A stretch of DNA of 64,000 nt from an uncultured Luminiphilus sp. GTDB lineage: Bacteria; Pseudomonadota; Gammaproteobacteria; Pseudomonadales; Halieaceae. Under the pieces are notes generated by a model, which worked only from the letters and a program-made list of their open reading frames with translations, did not search any database and was not told the origin of the DNA. The DNA is taken from positions 1 through 64,000 of the forward strand of contig CALKNZ010000043.1 in the NCBI GenBank assembly GCA_938091995.1, written 5' to 3'. Position 1 is the stretch's first letter. Each line of letters opens with the position of its first letter. Below are positions 18,498-28,850 of this stretch, piece by piece. Position numbers and translations under genes: made by a program.

Positions 18498-20844
18498 TAT
18501 TAATAAGAAGCTCGCGGGCTTCTGCTTGCTGGCGTAAATCACCAGCGGCAATCACCTCTTTTAATACTGGACGCGCTCCGTCTTCGTCGCCCATATCAAT
18601 GTAGGCTCTCGCCAGGTCCAACTGAGTGTCTACAGGATCGACCTCGGTAGCATAAACCAGCCCCTCTGGCTCACTATCAGCCTCTGCACTTGGTGGGGCA
18701 ACTTCTGTCCCCAATACTGCAGCAAGCTCTGGCGGCAGCATCTCGTCCTGCTCGGTCGAAGCGTCATCTGACAAGTACCCGGGATGATCACTCGCCAGCT
18801 CCCCCTCTGCTGTACCCATACGGTCCGTACCTGTGGCATTCGCTCCCGAACCATCGATCGAACTGTCAAGCGAAGGGGTTGAATGGGGCATTATTTCCTC
18901 GAGAACTTCATCCTCAAGGTCCAGAGTCAACGGAGCATCAGAAACAGGCTCTGCAAGCTCGCCCAAATCAAGGTTACTGGCTGCTGAAACAGCTTCAGCA
19001 ATCATTCTGGAGGCTTCCCCAAAGGCGTGCCCATTACCCATACCTTCAAGCTTCTGTGCCGTAATTTTTGCCTCTTCCTGCCGATCATTTTTCAGGTATA
19101 TCTCGACCATCTTCAACAGAGCTTGAACATTCTCTGGATTAGACTCTGCTGCCGCCTCCAGTAAATTTAGCGCTTGCTGATGACGTCCATAAGCCATATA
19201 AATTTCAGCTTCGGCAATGGCATCAGCAACCACACCTTCGTCGACATAATCATTATGCAGGCGTTGACCATAGCCGCGCTCTCCGTCACTGGACTGCTGC
19301 GACGAGGCGCTCTTTCCATCGGGTTTTTCTTGCCGAGAAGGTGGGGCGGGTGCCGGAGCTGGCGCAGGTGCTGGCCTGGGCTCAAGTTCCTTCGGCCGGT
19401 TAACCGCCGGTTCGCGTTCGCTGGGTAAATTCCGCTTCAAAATCATCACGGGCTGTTGAACCCGTCGAGAATAAACCACAGCACCAATGGCCAACAAAGC
19501 AACGCCCCCCAGCGCGAAGGCCCACCAGGGAAAGCCCCTATCAACCGGGGCAAAGGATCTGGGACTTACGGCAGCGGCGTTATCGCCAACTGCAGCGGCT
19601 TCTCGTTGAGCGGCTAACTGGGCCTCTAATGCTGCAATTTGCTGGTCTTTAAGTACCACCAAATCGCGTAAATTCCCCATCTGCTCAGACAGCGCCGTGA
19701 GCCTGTCCTGAATTTCTAAGAGTTCTCTTGAGTTTGGCCCCCCTTCCTGCTGAGCCAAATCGGTTTCCGTTCCGCTGGTGCTCGCCGCTGGCAATTCGGG
19801 CTTTTCTACCGGCGCCTCTGGATCTGCTGCCTTGTTATCCTCTGAACCTACGGCCAGGACCTCGTCGTCTCGGGTTTCATCGGAGTTCGAATAACCGTCA
19901 TCCTCTGAGGCAAAGTCATCCTCAAAGTCATCAGCACTCAAGGGAGCGTCATCGGCATCATCGGCCACAACCCGCAATGAAGGCGTCCTGCGGATGCCGT
20001 TACGCCAGTCTTGATTGGCCTGATCAACAGCCGCTAACGCCTCGCTCTGGGAAGTTAAAATATCGCCTTCAGCGGGTAATTCCAGCACATACCCCGCCTT
20101 CAAACCGTTAATGTTTCCACCCAGAAACGCATCCGTGTTCATTTGCACGGTTGCTAACATTGTTTGCTCCACCGTGGCGCCATCAGGAACTGCTTCCAAA
20201 GCGATCTCCCAGAGCGTATCGGCATGTTGCACCAAATACCGACCACCAACACTAGGACCCTCTTGGGTATCACGATCGAAGTTTCTTTCAGGACTTGGTG
20301 CTGGCGACGTTGAACTGCCGGTTAACTGTGAAACTGTTGCATCCAAAGCCGCACGGTCTTGCTCTTCACTCGACTCCAAGGCACTAAAGCCCATAGTTTG
20401 CGCACTTTCTGGTGGCTGTATCGGCAAATCAACCAAGACGGTGTATTCACGCAATAGGCGTCCATCTGGCCATCGCGTCTCAACTAAAAAGTCTAAATAA
20501 GGCTCGAGTAAAGGCTTCGTCGTGGTTAGAAGAATGCGTCCCTCACTTTCCTCAATCACCACTTCAAATTTAATGTTAGTAAGAAAGTAAGCCCGTTCTA
20601 CACCGAGGCGATCAAAGGCGTCCTGAGTCCCCAGTCGAACCCTGATGTCGTCAGCCGTCAGGTCTTGGACATCGAGGAGAGTCACCTCGGCAGCGAGTGG
20701 CTCGTTTAAGTAAGAATTGAGCGTAATATCGCCCAGCCCTAGCCCCCAAGAGAATACCGGTGCCAGTGCCGCCAGACCAACAACAGATTTCCACAATGCT
20801 AGTGCTCGAGTTGTGTCCTGCTTACCCATCAAATCTCTCAGCAT
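18490..20844 (-). CDS. fimV: FimV-like polar/peptidoglycan-binding hub protein
   Basis: This 784-residue protein is built like Pseudomonas FimV, which organises polar structures, type IV pili and cAMP signalling. In order: an N-terminal signal segment; a periplasmic beta domain opening GDITLNSYLNEPLAAEVTL; a LysM-type segment (YLVQHADTLWEIALEAVPD); a coiled coil around residues 385-425; a transmembrane helix (WWAFALGGVALLAIGAVVY); a proline-alanine linker; a TPR-like region with ALNLLEAAAESNPENVQAL; a long acidic stretch; and the conserved C-terminal domain DTQLDLARAYIDMGDEDGAR. An ATG at 20829 preceded by GAGAG is an alternative start. It sits between asd and truA, as in pseudomonads. Confidence 0.93.
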   Translation of the reverse strand: MLRDLMGKQDTTRALALWKSVVGLAALAPVFSWGLGLGDITLNSYLNEPLAAEVTLLDVQDLTADDIRVRLGTQDAFDRLGVERAYFLTNIKFEVVIEESEGRILLTTTKPLLEPYLDFLVETRWPDGRLLREYTVLVDLPIQPPESAQTMGFSALESSEEQDRAALDATVSQLTGSSTSPAPSPERNFDRDTQEGPSVGGRYLVQHADTLWEIALEAVPDGATVEQTMLATVQMNTDAFLGGNINGLKAGYVLELPAEGDILTSQSEALAAVDQANQDWRNGIRRTPSLRVVADDADDAPLSADDFEDDFASEDDGYSNSDETRDDEVLAVGSEDNKAADPEAPVEKPELPAASTSGTETDLAQQEGGPNSRELLEIQDRLTALSEQMGNLRDLVVLKDQQIAALEAQLAAQREAAAVGDNAAAVSPRSFAPVDRGFPWWAFALGGVALLAIGAVVYSRRVQQPVMILKRNLPSEREPAVNRPKELEPRPAPAPAPAPAPPSRQEKPDGKSASSQQSSDGERGYGQRLHNDYVDEGVVADAIAEAEIYMAYGRHQQALNLLEAAAESNPENVQALLKMVEIYLKNDRQEEAKITAQKLEGMGNGHAFGEASRMIAEAVSAASNLDLGELAEPVSDAPLTLDLEDEVLEEIMPHSTPSLDSSIDGSGANATGTDRMGTAEGELASDHPGYLSDDASTEQDEMLPPELAAVLGTEVAPPSAEADSEPEGLVYATEVDPVDTQLDLARAYIDMGDEDGARPVLKEVIAAGDLRQQAEARELLINID

Positions 20845-20852
20845 TACTCACC

Positions 20853-20871
20853 AGACCCATAATCGGGGTCT
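20853..20871 (-). promoter_or_regulatory. Small hairpin just upstream of fimV
   Basis: AGACCC (20853-20858) and GGGTCT (20866-20871) form a six-base inverted repeat with a seven-base loop, nine bases before the first possible fimV ATG. It lacks a U-run, so it is not a good terminator for asd. It could occlude the upper ATG in favour of the one at 20829. Weak evidence. Confidence 0.3.
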
Positions 20872-20941
20872 TACTAACATACAATACCCGTTTTTTTACC
20901 ATTTGATGTATCAACCTTGAAACTTTTTGCTGTGTCCACGG

Positions 20942-21964
20942 CTAAAGGTGGTCTTTTACCAGTAGCTCAGCAATCTGAATGCTATTTAAGGCTGCTCCTT
21001 TTCGAAGATTATCGGCAACAACCCAGAGATTCAGTCCGGTTGGATGGGATATATCCTCCCTAATCCTGCCCACGAATACCGCATTGCTGCCGGCTCCATC
21101 AGTCACAGCAGTGGGATAAGCACCATCTTCAGTGCCATCTACAAGCGTCACTCCCGGCGCCGCTGCCAATATTTCTCGGGTCTCATCGGCCGTTAATTTA
21201 GTCTTTGTCTCGATATGAACAGCTTCTGAATGTCCGAAGAACACGGGCACCCGAACGCAGGTTGGATTCACTGTAATGTTAGGGTCCTGCAAAATCTTCT
21301 GCGTCTCCCACACCATCTTCATCTCTTCTCGGGTGTATCCATTTTCCTCAAACGTATCGATGTGCGGCAGGGCGTTAAAGGCAATTTGCTTGGGATATAC
21401 CTTGGTCTCAGCGGGCTGACCGTTTAATAACCGTGCTGTTTGTCCTGCGAGTTCTTCAATAGCCGATTTACCGGTACCGCTGACCGCTTGGTAGGTCGCA
21501 ACGTTGATTCTAGAAATACCGGCGGCGTCATAAATAGGTTTAAGCGCCACCAACATCTGTATGGTGGAACAATTGGGATTAGCGATAATACCGGTCGATT
21601 GGTAGCCCGCTATTGCCTCAGGGTTCACTTCCGGAACGACGAGTGGTATCGCAGCTTCTCGGCGAAAATGTGAAGTATTGTCGATCACTACGCATCCCGA
21701 AGCTGAGGCCCGAGGTGCATGCTCTTTGGAAACACTACCCCCAGCTGAAAACAATGCGATAGCGACTTTTGAAAAATCAAATTCTGCAAGATTAGAGACC
21801 GTGATCGACTTACCCCTAAAGCGAAGGGTTTTACCTGCGGAGCGCTCCGACGCCAACGCATACAAATGACCTACTGGAAACTCTCTCTGCTCGAGAATCT
21901 CGATCATGGCCTCACCTACAGCCCCGGTCGCTCCCACAACGGCAACATCAATCATCTGACTCAT
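20942..21964 (-). CDS. asd: Aspartate-semialdehyde dehydrogenase
   Basis: This 340-residue NADPH enzyme reduces aspartyl phosphate to aspartate semialdehyde, the branch point to lysine/diaminopimelate, threonine and methionine. The nucleotide loop is [12 protein letters not shown]. The catalytic Cys is in [12 protein letters not shown], and [14 protein letters not shown] and the substrate Arg region [16 protein letters not shown] follow. Its ATG overlaps the leuB stop by four bases (ATGA). The leuB-asd-fimV order matches Pseudomonas. Confidence 0.95.
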   Translation of the reverse strand: MSQMIDVAVVGATGAVGEAMIEILEQREFPVGHLYALASERSAGKTLRFRGKSITVSNLAEFDFSKVAIALFSAGGSVSKEHAPRASASGCVVIDNTSHFRREAAIPLVVPEVNPEAIAGYQSTGIIANPNCSTIQMLVALKPIYDAAGISRINVATYQAVSGTGKSAIEELAGQTARLLNGQPAETKVYPKQIAFNALPHIDTFEENGYTREEMKMVWETQKILQDPNITVNPTCVRVPVFFGHSEAVHIETKTKLTADETREILAAAPGVTLVDGTEDGAYPTAVTDGAGSNAVFVGRIREDISHPTGLNLWVVADNLRKGAALNSIQIAELLVKDHL

Positions 21965-23058
21965 TGTAAAATTCCTTCTCGGCCTTTCAAGGCACCCAGT
22001 ACTGCCGAGCCCATAGCCTCGGTACCCATGACGACGTCGTCTTTAGCCGCGATATCCGCAGTCCTGCACCCTTGATCAAGCACGGCTGATACGGCGGCCT
22101 CTACCGCAACGGCCGCATCACCTGCATTGAGGGAATAGCGCAACAACATTGCCACCGATAATATCGTTGCCAGTGGATTAGCCCGATCCTGTCCAGCAAT
22201 ATCGGGAGCTGAGCCATGCACAGGTTCGTATAAGCCCGCCGCCTGCGCATTGAGCGATGCCGAGGGCAACATGCCAATTGACCCTGTTAGCATAGCCGCA
22301 GTGTCGGACAGAATATCCCCAAAAATATTGCCCGTGACTAAAACGTCGAACTGCTTGGGCTGACGCACAAGTTGCATCGCCGCGTTGTCGACGTAAATGT
22401 GTTCCAGGTCAATATCTGAAAAGCGCTCTGCCACACGGGTGACAACCTCTCGCCAAAGTTGGGTCACTTCAAGCACATTGGCTTTGTCGACGGAGGTTAC
22501 CCTCCCGCCCCGCTTAGCCGCCAGCTCAAAAGCCAGCTGTGCTATCCGTTCAATTTCACTCTCGCGGTAAATGTAAGTGTTGTATCCCTCTCGCTCTCCA
22601 TCCTCGAGCGTGCGAATACCGCGAGGTTCACCAAAGTAAATCCCCCCGGTGAGCTCCCTCACAATTAAAATATCAAGCCCGGCAACTAACTCGGGTTTTA
22701 GGCTAGAGGCATCAGCCAACTGGGGAAACAAAATGGCAGGGCGCAGGTTAGCGAACAGATCCAAATCTGCTCGAATTGCCAACAGACCACGTTCTGGGCG
22801 CTGTGCGGCGGGCAAACCATCCCATTGAGGTCCACCGACGGCCCCAAGTAGCAGTGCATCTGCAGCTCGCGCTTTTGCCTGAGTGCTCTCGGGATAGGCC
22901 TGCCCCTCACGTTCGATTGCGACGCCGCCTAAATTAGCTTCATCGAGCTCGATAGACAGCTGATATAGGTCTGCCACACGCTCCAGAACGCGACGAGCCT
23001 GAGCCACGACCTCGGGCCCGATGCCATCCCCGGGCAACAGCAATATGGAGTGACTCAT
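21961..23058 (-). CDS. leuB: 3-isopropylmalate dehydrogenase
   Basis: This 365-residue NAD-dependent beta-decarboxylating dehydrogenase performs the third dedicated step of leucine synthesis. Signatures seen are [26 protein letters not shown], the metal-binding segment [10 protein letters not shown] and [24 protein letters not shown]. Its ATG shares a base with the leuD stop (TAATG), and its stop overlaps asd by four bases, so leuC-leuD-leuB-asd are translationally coupled. Confidence 0.97.
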   Translation of the reverse strand: MSHSILLLPGDGIGPEVVAQARRVLERVADLYQLSIELDEANLGGVAIEREGQAYPESTQAKARAADALLLGAVGGPQWDGLPAAQRPERGLLAIRADLDLFANLRPAILFPQLADASSLKPELVAGLDILIVRELTGGIYFGEPRGIRTLEDGEREGYNTYIYRESEIERIAQLAFELAAKRGGRVTSVDKANVLEVTQLWREVVTRVAERFSDIDLEHIYVDNAAMQLVRQPKQFDVLVTGNIFGDILSDTAAMLTGSIGMLPSASLNAQAAGLYEPVHGSAPDIAGQDRANPLATILSVAMLLRYSLNAGDAAVAVEAAVSAVLDQGCRTADIAAKDDVVMGTEAMGSAVLGALKGREGILQ

Positions 23059-23708
23059 TAGACCTCCAAAGTCTCAAATACCCAGGGGAAACGTGCTTGA
23101 TGCTGGCGTTCAAAATCGCGAATAACGTTTGCCTGCTGCAGCGTAATTCCAATATCGTCCAAACCCTTGAGCAAGCAATTTCGACCAAAATCATCTGTTT
23201 CAAAGGGAATGGTTTCGCCATTAGGTATTTCAATTAGCTGTTGCTCGAGATCGATGACCAAACGAAATCCTTCGGTTTCGTACATTTGGGTAAATAGCTG
23301 ATCAACCCGCTTGGTGTCTAGGGCTATGGGCAGCAATCCATTCTTGAAACAGTTGGAGCGGAAGATATCGGCAAAGCTTGGCGCGATAATGGCGCGAAAA
23401 CCTGCCCCATCGAGCGCCCAAGGTGCATGCTCGCGACTCGAGCCACAGCCAAAATTCTCTCTGGCGAGCAAAATGCTTGCCCCTTGATAACGCGGGAAAT
23501 TGAGCGGAAATTCCTCATTCAAAGGACGCCCGCTGCAGTCTGAGTCGGGCTGACCTTCATCTAGGTACCGTAACTCATCAAATAGGTTGGGACCAAACCC
23601 GGTCCTACGAATTGATTTGAGAAACTGTTTGGGAATGATCAGATCAGTATCGACATTGGCACGATCCATCGGTGCCACTAGACCGTCAAGTCGCTGGAAT
23701 ACTTTCAT
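23058..23708 (-). CDS. leuD: 3-isopropylmalate dehydratase, small subunit
   Basis: This 216-residue swivel-domain subunit pairs with LeuC to isomerise 2- to 3-isopropylmalate. Diagnostic segments are [19 protein letters not shown] and the substrate loop [16 protein letters not shown]. The length is that of the proteobacterial LeuD. Its ATG overlaps the leuC stop by four bases (ATGA). Confidence 0.97.
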   Translation of the reverse strand: MKVFQRLDGLVAPMDRANVDTDLIIPKQFLKSIRRTGFGPNLFDELRYLDEGQPDSDCSGRPLNEEFPLNFPRYQGASILLARENFGCGSSREHAPWALDGAGFRAIIAPSFADIFRSNCFKNGLLPIALDTKRVDQLFTQMYETEGFRLVIDLEQQLIEIPNGETIPFETDDFGRNCLLKGLDDIGITLQQANVIRDFERQHQARFPWVFETLEV

Positions 23709-25135
23709 AATCCACCCTCCATGACATCACGGACATCGGTAAAATGCCCTGCCACCGCCGCAGCCGCCGCCATGGCGGGACTGACAAGATGGGTGCGTCC
23801 ACCAAACCCCTGTCGCCCCTCAAAATTACGATTTGAGGTACTCGCACATCGCTGACCCGGTTCTAGCTTGTCAGCATTCATTGCAAGACACATAGAACAC
23901 CCGGGCTCACGCCACTCCATACCCGCATCTTTAAAGACCTGATCAAGCCCCTCTGCCTCGGCCTGCTGTTTTACCAAGCCAGAGCCGGGCACAACTAAAG
24001 CCTGGGTGATGTTGGCTGCAACTCGCTTACCCTTAAGTACCGCAGCGGCCGCTCGCATATCTTCGATACGTGAATTAGTACAGGAGCCTATGAAAATAAC
24101 GTCCGGTCTTATATCGGTAATCGACATTCCCGGTTCTAGCCCCATGTAAGTCAACGCACGCTCAAGTCCTTGGCGAGCAGTATCTGTCGCCATGTCTTCA
24201 AGCCTGGGCACCCGTCCAGAGACGGCGGCAACCATTTCTGGGGAGGTTCCCCATGTCACTTGAGGCTGAATCTTCGCCGCATCGAGGAGCACCTCCCGAT
24301 CAAAGACTGCGTCAGCGTCACTGTGCAGTGTGCGCCAGTAGGCTTCTGCCTGCTCCCACTGAGAATCTCGGGGCGCGAAGGGTGTTTGTGCTACGTATTG
24401 CAGGGTACGCTCATCGACAGCAACCAGCCCTGCTCGAGCCCCGGCTTCAATCGCCATGTTGCATAGAGTCATACGCCCCTCCATCGTGAGGTCGCGAATA
24501 GCCGAGCCAGCGAACTCTATGGCAGAACCCGTTCCCCCTGCGGTGCCAATTTCACCAACGATAGCTAAAGCAATATCTTTTCCTGTCACGCCGGCCGGCA
24601 ACACGCCCTCGACGGTAACACGGAGGTTTTTCATTTTTCGCTGGATGAGGCACCCAGTAGCCATCACATGCTCGACTTCAGACGTACCAATACCATGAGC
24701 CAAAGCAGCCATAGCCCCATGGGTTGAGGTATGGGAATCACCGCAAACAATCGTCATTCCAGGTAAGGTCGCACCCTGCTCAGGTCCCATGACATGAACA
24801 ATACCCTGACGTATATCATTCAATGGAATTTCTGGAATCTGATATTCCGCGCAGTTGTCGTCAAGGGTCTGCAGTTGAATACGGGACACCTGATCTGCAA
24901 CGCCCGCCAGCCCCTGAGCCCGCTCATTGGCTTTGGTAGACACATTGTGGTCTGGCACGGCAATGTTGGCACTTATTCGCCAGGGCTGGCGTCCTGCGAG
25001 CCTAAGCCCTTCAAAAGCCTGGGGCGATGTAACCTCGTGCAGTAGCTGACGGTCTATGTAAATTAACGCGGTTCCATCATCACGGGCCTCGACCAAATGA
25101 CTTTCCCACAGTTTGTCATATAAGGTTTTGCCCAT
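23705..25135 (-). CDS. leuC: 3-isopropylmalate dehydratase, large subunit
   Basis: This 476-residue aconitase-family subunit holds the catalytic 4Fe-4S cluster through Cys residues in IGSCTNSR and [11 protein letters not shown]. It begins [13 protein letters not shown] and has [12 protein letters not shown], all typical of LeuC. It is the first gene of the long leuCDB-asd unit. The 380-base region upstream carries two matching repeats described separately. No leuA or LysR-type regulator gene is next to it in this window. Confidence 0.97.
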   Translation of the reverse strand: MGKTLYDKLWESHLVEARDDGTALIYIDRQLLHEVTSPQAFEGLRLAGRQPWRISANIAVPDHNVSTKANERAQGLAGVADQVSRIQLQTLDDNCAEYQIPEIPLNDIRQGIVHVMGPEQGATLPGMTIVCGDSHTSTHGAMAALAHGIGTSEVEHVMATGCLIQRKMKNLRVTVEGVLPAGVTGKDIALAIVGEIGTAGGTGSAIEFAGSAIRDLTMEGRMTLCNMAIEAGARAGLVAVDERTLQYVAQTPFAPRDSQWEQAEAYWRTLHSDADAVFDREVLLDAAKIQPQVTWGTSPEMVAAVSGRVPRLEDMATDTARQGLERALTYMGLEPGMSITDIRPDVIFIGSCTNSRIEDMRAAAAVLKGKRVAANITQALVVPGSGLVKQQAEAEGLDQVFKDAGMEWREPGCSMCLAMNADKLEPGQRCASTSNRNFEGRQGFGGRTHLVSPAMAAAAAVAGHFTDVRDVMEGGL

Positions 25136-25515
25136 AAGTCCGCTCCAGGATCAACAGTTTCTGCGACGCACCTTCGTCTCAGGAAGGCAATAATTTCAAG
25201 GGGTATGCCATCTTTGCTCAAGGGTCCAGTAACCCCCGCCACATAACACCATAGGGCAGGTACAAAGCTTCAGAAATTTTGGCGAGCAAAGTATAACACC
25301 ACAGGGGGAAATTTAGGACTGAAATGTACAGTTCAGGAGCTTCATACTTGCACTGACTAATCCTTTCAATCGACCCATACAAACCTCAGATGCAAGCTAA
25401 CCGGTGTTTCTAACCACATCGTGGGGGTGGAATTACAAAGTTAGCCTAGGCCGCGTTAAACCTCCGGGCTGCGCTGGATATTTGAGCCCTCAGGCAAATC
25501 CAAAGCCGCGATGAT
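25136..25515. other. Non-coding region upstream of leuC
   Basis: These 380 bases between the leuC start and the rlmKL stop hold no convincing gene. On the - strand a TATACT (25290-25295) could be a -10 element for leuC, giving a leader of about 150 bases; no good -35 is visible. Two near-identical 14-base repeats lie at 25243 and 25293. No run of leucine codons suggesting a leader peptide was noticed. Confidence 0.5.
25243..25306. repeat. Pair of 14-bp direct repeats upstream of leuC
   Basis: ATAACACCATAGGG (25243-25256) and ATAACACCACAGGG (25293-25306) match at 13 of 14 bases and start exactly 50 bases apart, close to five helical turns. On the - strand they read CCCTRTGGTGTTAT, and the upstream copy covers the possible -10 of leuC. 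They look like paired sites for a regulator; this is inference. Confidence 0.4.
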
Positions 25516-27723
25516 TTATGAGCGTGACCACGGATTCTTGGAGCGGTGCTGGAAACGCCAACAGTGATGAATGTCTTTACGACGGTTAAAGTCTTCGGGG
25601 ATAGTCTGACGAGTAATATCTTTTGTGCAATAACGCTGCTGTAAATCCTCTGCAAGCTCAAAACGGCGGTGATTATTTGAAAAATAAAGCGTGCCACCCG
25701 GGCTGAGCACTGACATCGCGGCATCAACCAGTCTAATTTGGTCCCGGATGATGTCCAGGGTACCGTCAGTAGCCTTCGAATTAGAGAATGACGGCGGGTC
25801 AAGGAGGATTAAGTCGAATTTTCGATCACAGGCCTCGAGCCAGGTCATACAGTCAGCCCGAAGCACGCGATGTTGACGCTCTGAAAGCCCGTTCAACGCT
25901 AAATTATCCGTCAGCCACTTTAGATAGGTGTTGGATAGGTCAACACTTGTCGATGTTGCCGCCCCACCGAGCGCAGCGTGAATGGTCGCGGCGCCGGTAT
26001 AGCAAAAAAGATTCAAAAAATGTTTTCCTGCGGCCTCTTCGCCCAAGGTCAGCCGCAGCGGTCGGTGGTCAAGAAACAAACCGGTATCGAGGTAATCGTT
26101 TAGGTTGACCAGAAGTCGAGCGGGTCCCTCACGAACCGTTATTCGCTCTCCTTTTTGATCCAGCTTGTTGTATTGATCTGTGCCGCGCTGACGCTGACGT
26201 CGCTTGGCTGCAATCGGTTTATCCTCTGGCCACTGCAGCACCGCGCGTACAGCCGATAGCGCCTCTTGAAACCGGTTTTCCGCAGCTTTTTCATCAATTG
26301 TTTTCGGGGGCGCATATTCAGCAACATGGGGGTGTCCCTCGTAAACATCGATGGCCACTGCGTACTCAGGCATATCGGCATCATACAATCGGTAGCACGA
26401 CGTATTGCTGGACTTCAGCCATGATTTCAAACGGCGCTTATTTTTCACCAGTCGGTTGGCCAGCATAGTGGCTCCCTCGGAAAGCGGCTCTGGCGGCACT
26501 TCGGCCTCAGCAAGGCTGGGGGTTTGTGACATTTCGTCGGCGGGATTTGACGCGAGTCGGTTGTTCGGACTGAGATCGAAGAGCAAAAGTTGAATATCAA
26601 TTGAACCATTATTGAATGCGTACTGTCTGTGGCTGCGAAGGCCAACCGCGCGCCCCAACTCATTGTGGGCCGTCAGGATACCGGCTTGCCAGCCCTGGAA
26701 TTCTCGATGTATCACCTGCCCCAGCTCCCGATAAAGTAACCGCATCGTCGATAGCTGCCCCAAACGCTCCCCCCAGGGCGGATTACAAACAATAAGGCCC
26801 TCAGGCATTGATCGATGGGTTGGTCTTGTTAGCGTATTGAGCGCCTTTGGACGCACTCTAATCAGATCATCGAGACCCAGCGCGGCTATGCTCACCTCAG
26901 CACGCCTCACCGCGCGAATATCGCCATCGTAACCGCGCAACTCCACCCCATCGGGTGCCGATCTCACCCGACTCCTGCCATCAGCTTCGATGGTTTGCCA
27001 CTGAGTTGGACTATGACCGAGCCAACCCTCAAAGCCCCAGCGTTTGCGATCGAGTCCGGCCGGTCGTGCTGTTGCCATCATGGCGCCCTCTATTAAAAAG
27101 GTTCCTGAACCGCACATGGGGTCGATCAGAGGTTGACCCGCTTCGAGCAACGCCGGCCAGCCACTTCGAATCAATACCGCAGCGGCGAGGTTTTCCTTAA
27201 GTGGCGCTTTCCCAGGCTCGGTGCGATAGCCACGTTGGTGTAAACTCGTCCCCGACAAATCAATTCCGACGCTGACACGGCCTCGATGCAGCCTGACATG
27301 AATACGTAAGTCGGGAGCCCGAGTATCAACACTGGGGCGACTCAAGCCGCGACTCCGAAATACATCGACGATCGCATCTTTACAACGCTGAGCACCAAAC
27401 TGTGTATTTCGTATATCTTCTGAGCGTCCAGAAAAATCGATGGCCAGGGTGCTACTGGGAGCCAAATGGTCACACCACGGTAAGTTCGCTATGCCATCGT
27501 ATAAATCATCCGCACGACTGGCTGCGAATTCACTGAGCTGTAAAATAATGCGATTGGCTAAGCGGCTGTGAAGGCACGCGCGATATCCGACTCCAAGCCC
27601 GCCATTGAAGGTGACTCCAGCCACCGTCTCACGAACATCAAGGCCGCCCAAGTCACTGATCTCTGGAACTAGTAGGCTTCCCAGCCCCTTGGGACTTGTT
27701 GCAAGAAAACGATACTGGGTCAC
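25516..27723 (-). CDS. rlmKL: Bifunctional 23S rRNA methyltransferase (m2G2445 / m7G2069)
   Basis: This 735-residue protein fuses RlmL and RlmK, which methylate G2445 and G2069 of 23S rRNA. It has an N-terminal THUMP region, a first methyltransferase with DPMCGSGTFLIEGA and the catalytic NPPWGERLG, then a second with LFCYTGAATIHAAL and LDPPSFSN. The GTG start at 27723 forms a GTGA overlap with the upstream gene and gives the expected N-terminus (TQYRFLATSPKGLGSLL); an upstream in-frame start at 27771 would add 16 residues unlike the family. Escherichia coli RlmKL has 702 residues. Confidence 0.94.
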   Translation of the reverse strand: MTQYRFLATSPKGLGSLLVPEISDLGGLDVRETVAGVTFNGGLGVGYRACLHSRLANRIILQLSEFAASRADDLYDGIANLPWCDHLAPSSTLAIDFSGRSEDIRNTQFGAQRCKDAIVDVFRSRGLSRPSVDTRAPDLRIHVRLHRGRVSVGIDLSGTSLHQRGYRTEPGKAPLKENLAAAVLIRSGWPALLEAGQPLIDPMCGSGTFLIEGAMMATARPAGLDRKRWGFEGWLGHSPTQWQTIEADGRSRVRSAPDGVELRGYDGDIRAVRRAEVSIAALGLDDLIRVRPKALNTLTRPTHRSMPEGLIVCNPPWGERLGQLSTMRLLYRELGQVIHREFQGWQAGILTAHNELGRAVGLRSHRQYAFNNGSIDIQLLLFDLSPNNRLASNPADEMSQTPSLAEAEVPPEPLSEGATMLANRLVKNKRRLKSWLKSSNTSCYRLYDADMPEYAVAIDVYEGHPHVAEYAPPKTIDEKAAENRFQEALSAVRAVLQWPEDKPIAAKRRQRQRGTDQYNKLDQKGERITVREGPARLLVNLNDYLDTGLFLDHRPLRLTLGEEAAGKHFLNLFCYTGAATIHAALGGAATSTSVDLSNTYLKWLTDNLALNGLSERQHRVLRADCMTWLEACDRKFDLILLDPPSFSNSKATDGTLDIIRDQIRLVDAAMSVLSPGGTLYFSNNHRRFELAEDLQQRYCTKDITRQTIPEDFNRRKDIHHCWRFQHRSKNPWSRS

Positions 27724-28850
27724 AAAGCGCCCTGCTCTATCACAATAATTTGCCCAAGAATGCGCCGCCATTGAGAATACTGCTCATCTAAGGTGCCCCC
27801 AAGGCGCACCACATTCTCGCCTACCTCTAGCACAGTAGGGGCGGTTTCGTTATCGAAACCGGTGGCCAGCTCGAACAAATCCTGCTCCTGTATGCGTACA
27901 GAGCGATAGGCAGAATAGACTTGCTGCATCGCGGCAAAACTGCCCTGCTTCGCTTTCAGTTCTCGACCCGAAGCTCGCTCGGTATACGCCTCAAGATACT
28001 CAGCCTGCTCAAAACTTGAGCGGCGCCATAAGCGATAAGTGGGGCCTAGTTCCTCTCTCAAATCGACATACTGCTCATCGACAGTGTCAATAAAAAGTGC
28101 CTCCTGATTACGTATTCGCGCTATGCGAGCCATCATTGGGTCTGAGTCAGCAGGCAAACGATTGGGTTGCAGGAAGCCATTCTCCTCCGATAAATATGCC
28201 GAAAAAGCCTCAGGGGCCAACTCCTGGGCATAACGCAAATCGGCGACCCCCATCAGTCTCGCCATATCTGTAGAGGCTAAATCTTCGGCGGCAACGCGCA
28301 ACCGATTGGCAATCGCGACGAACAGAGGCCTAAAGGGCTCCGTGGTGGTATCAAGGTATTCCACTGCGGAAGCTTGACTGTGAAAGCGTGCATCGAGCCA
28401 CACCCGATTTGTGGCATCCACGGCCTTAATGTCGACCACGAAATCTCTACCATCCGAGTGAATGATGACGCCTGACAAGGTAAGCGCAGCGAAGTGGCTA
28501 GCCCCGGGTAAAACCCTCACTGCACCCCACTGTCCCGATTCCGTCAGAATATCGCGCAAGTACGCAGCAGCTAGGCGCGTTTCCACTGAGCGCAGTTTAT
28601 CACGGGCATCTTGTGCATCCGGGTTGCGAAGCCCCTCCTCAAAAACAACAACGCCGACTTCCAATGGCAGAGGTTCACTCTCAAGTTGTAACTCGGCTTT
28701 TGCAACCGGTGGCGGCCAATCAGCCGCGCCTGAAACATCTGCAGCTGTATAAACCGGCAGCCCCGTCGTGGACTCTCGCGGACTACTGCAGCTCATTCCA
28801 ACAATGCTCAGGAGCAAAGTTAATATCGCTAAGCTCGGTGACGCATTCAT
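27720..28850 (-). CDS. Secreted protein of unknown function, possible lipoprotein
   Basis: I do not recognise this 376-residue protein. It starts with a hydrophobic segment (LAILTLLLSIVG) ending in MSCSS, which may be a weak lipobox although the -3 residue is Gly. The middle has an alpha/beta pattern with VGVVVFEEGLRN and an area predicting adjacent strands (HFAALTLSGVIIHSDG), and the last 100 residues are helical and rich in Glu, Gln and Tyr. The ATG at 28850 shares a base with the stop of the upstream lipoprotein gene (TGATG), and its own stop overlaps rlmKL. The upstream partner is also a lipoprotein, so the two may act together in the envelope. Confidence 0.75.
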   Translation of the reverse strand: MNASPSLAILTLLLSIVGMSCSSPRESTTGLPVYTAADVSGAADWPPPVAKAELQLESEPLPLEVGVVVFEEGLRNPDAQDARDKLRSVETRLAAAYLRDILTESGQWGAVRVLPGASHFAALTLSGVIIHSDGRDFVVDIKAVDATNRVWLDARFHSQASAVEYLDTTTEPFRPLFVAIANRLRVAAEDLASTDMARLMGVADLRYAQELAPEAFSAYLSEENGFLQPNRLPADSDPMMARIARIRNQEALFIDTVDEQYVDLREELGPTYRLWRRSSFEQAEYLEAYTERASGRELKAKQGSFAAMQQVYSAYRSVRIQEQDLFELATGFDNETAPTVLEVGENVVRLGGTLDEQYSQWRRILGQIIVIEQGAL

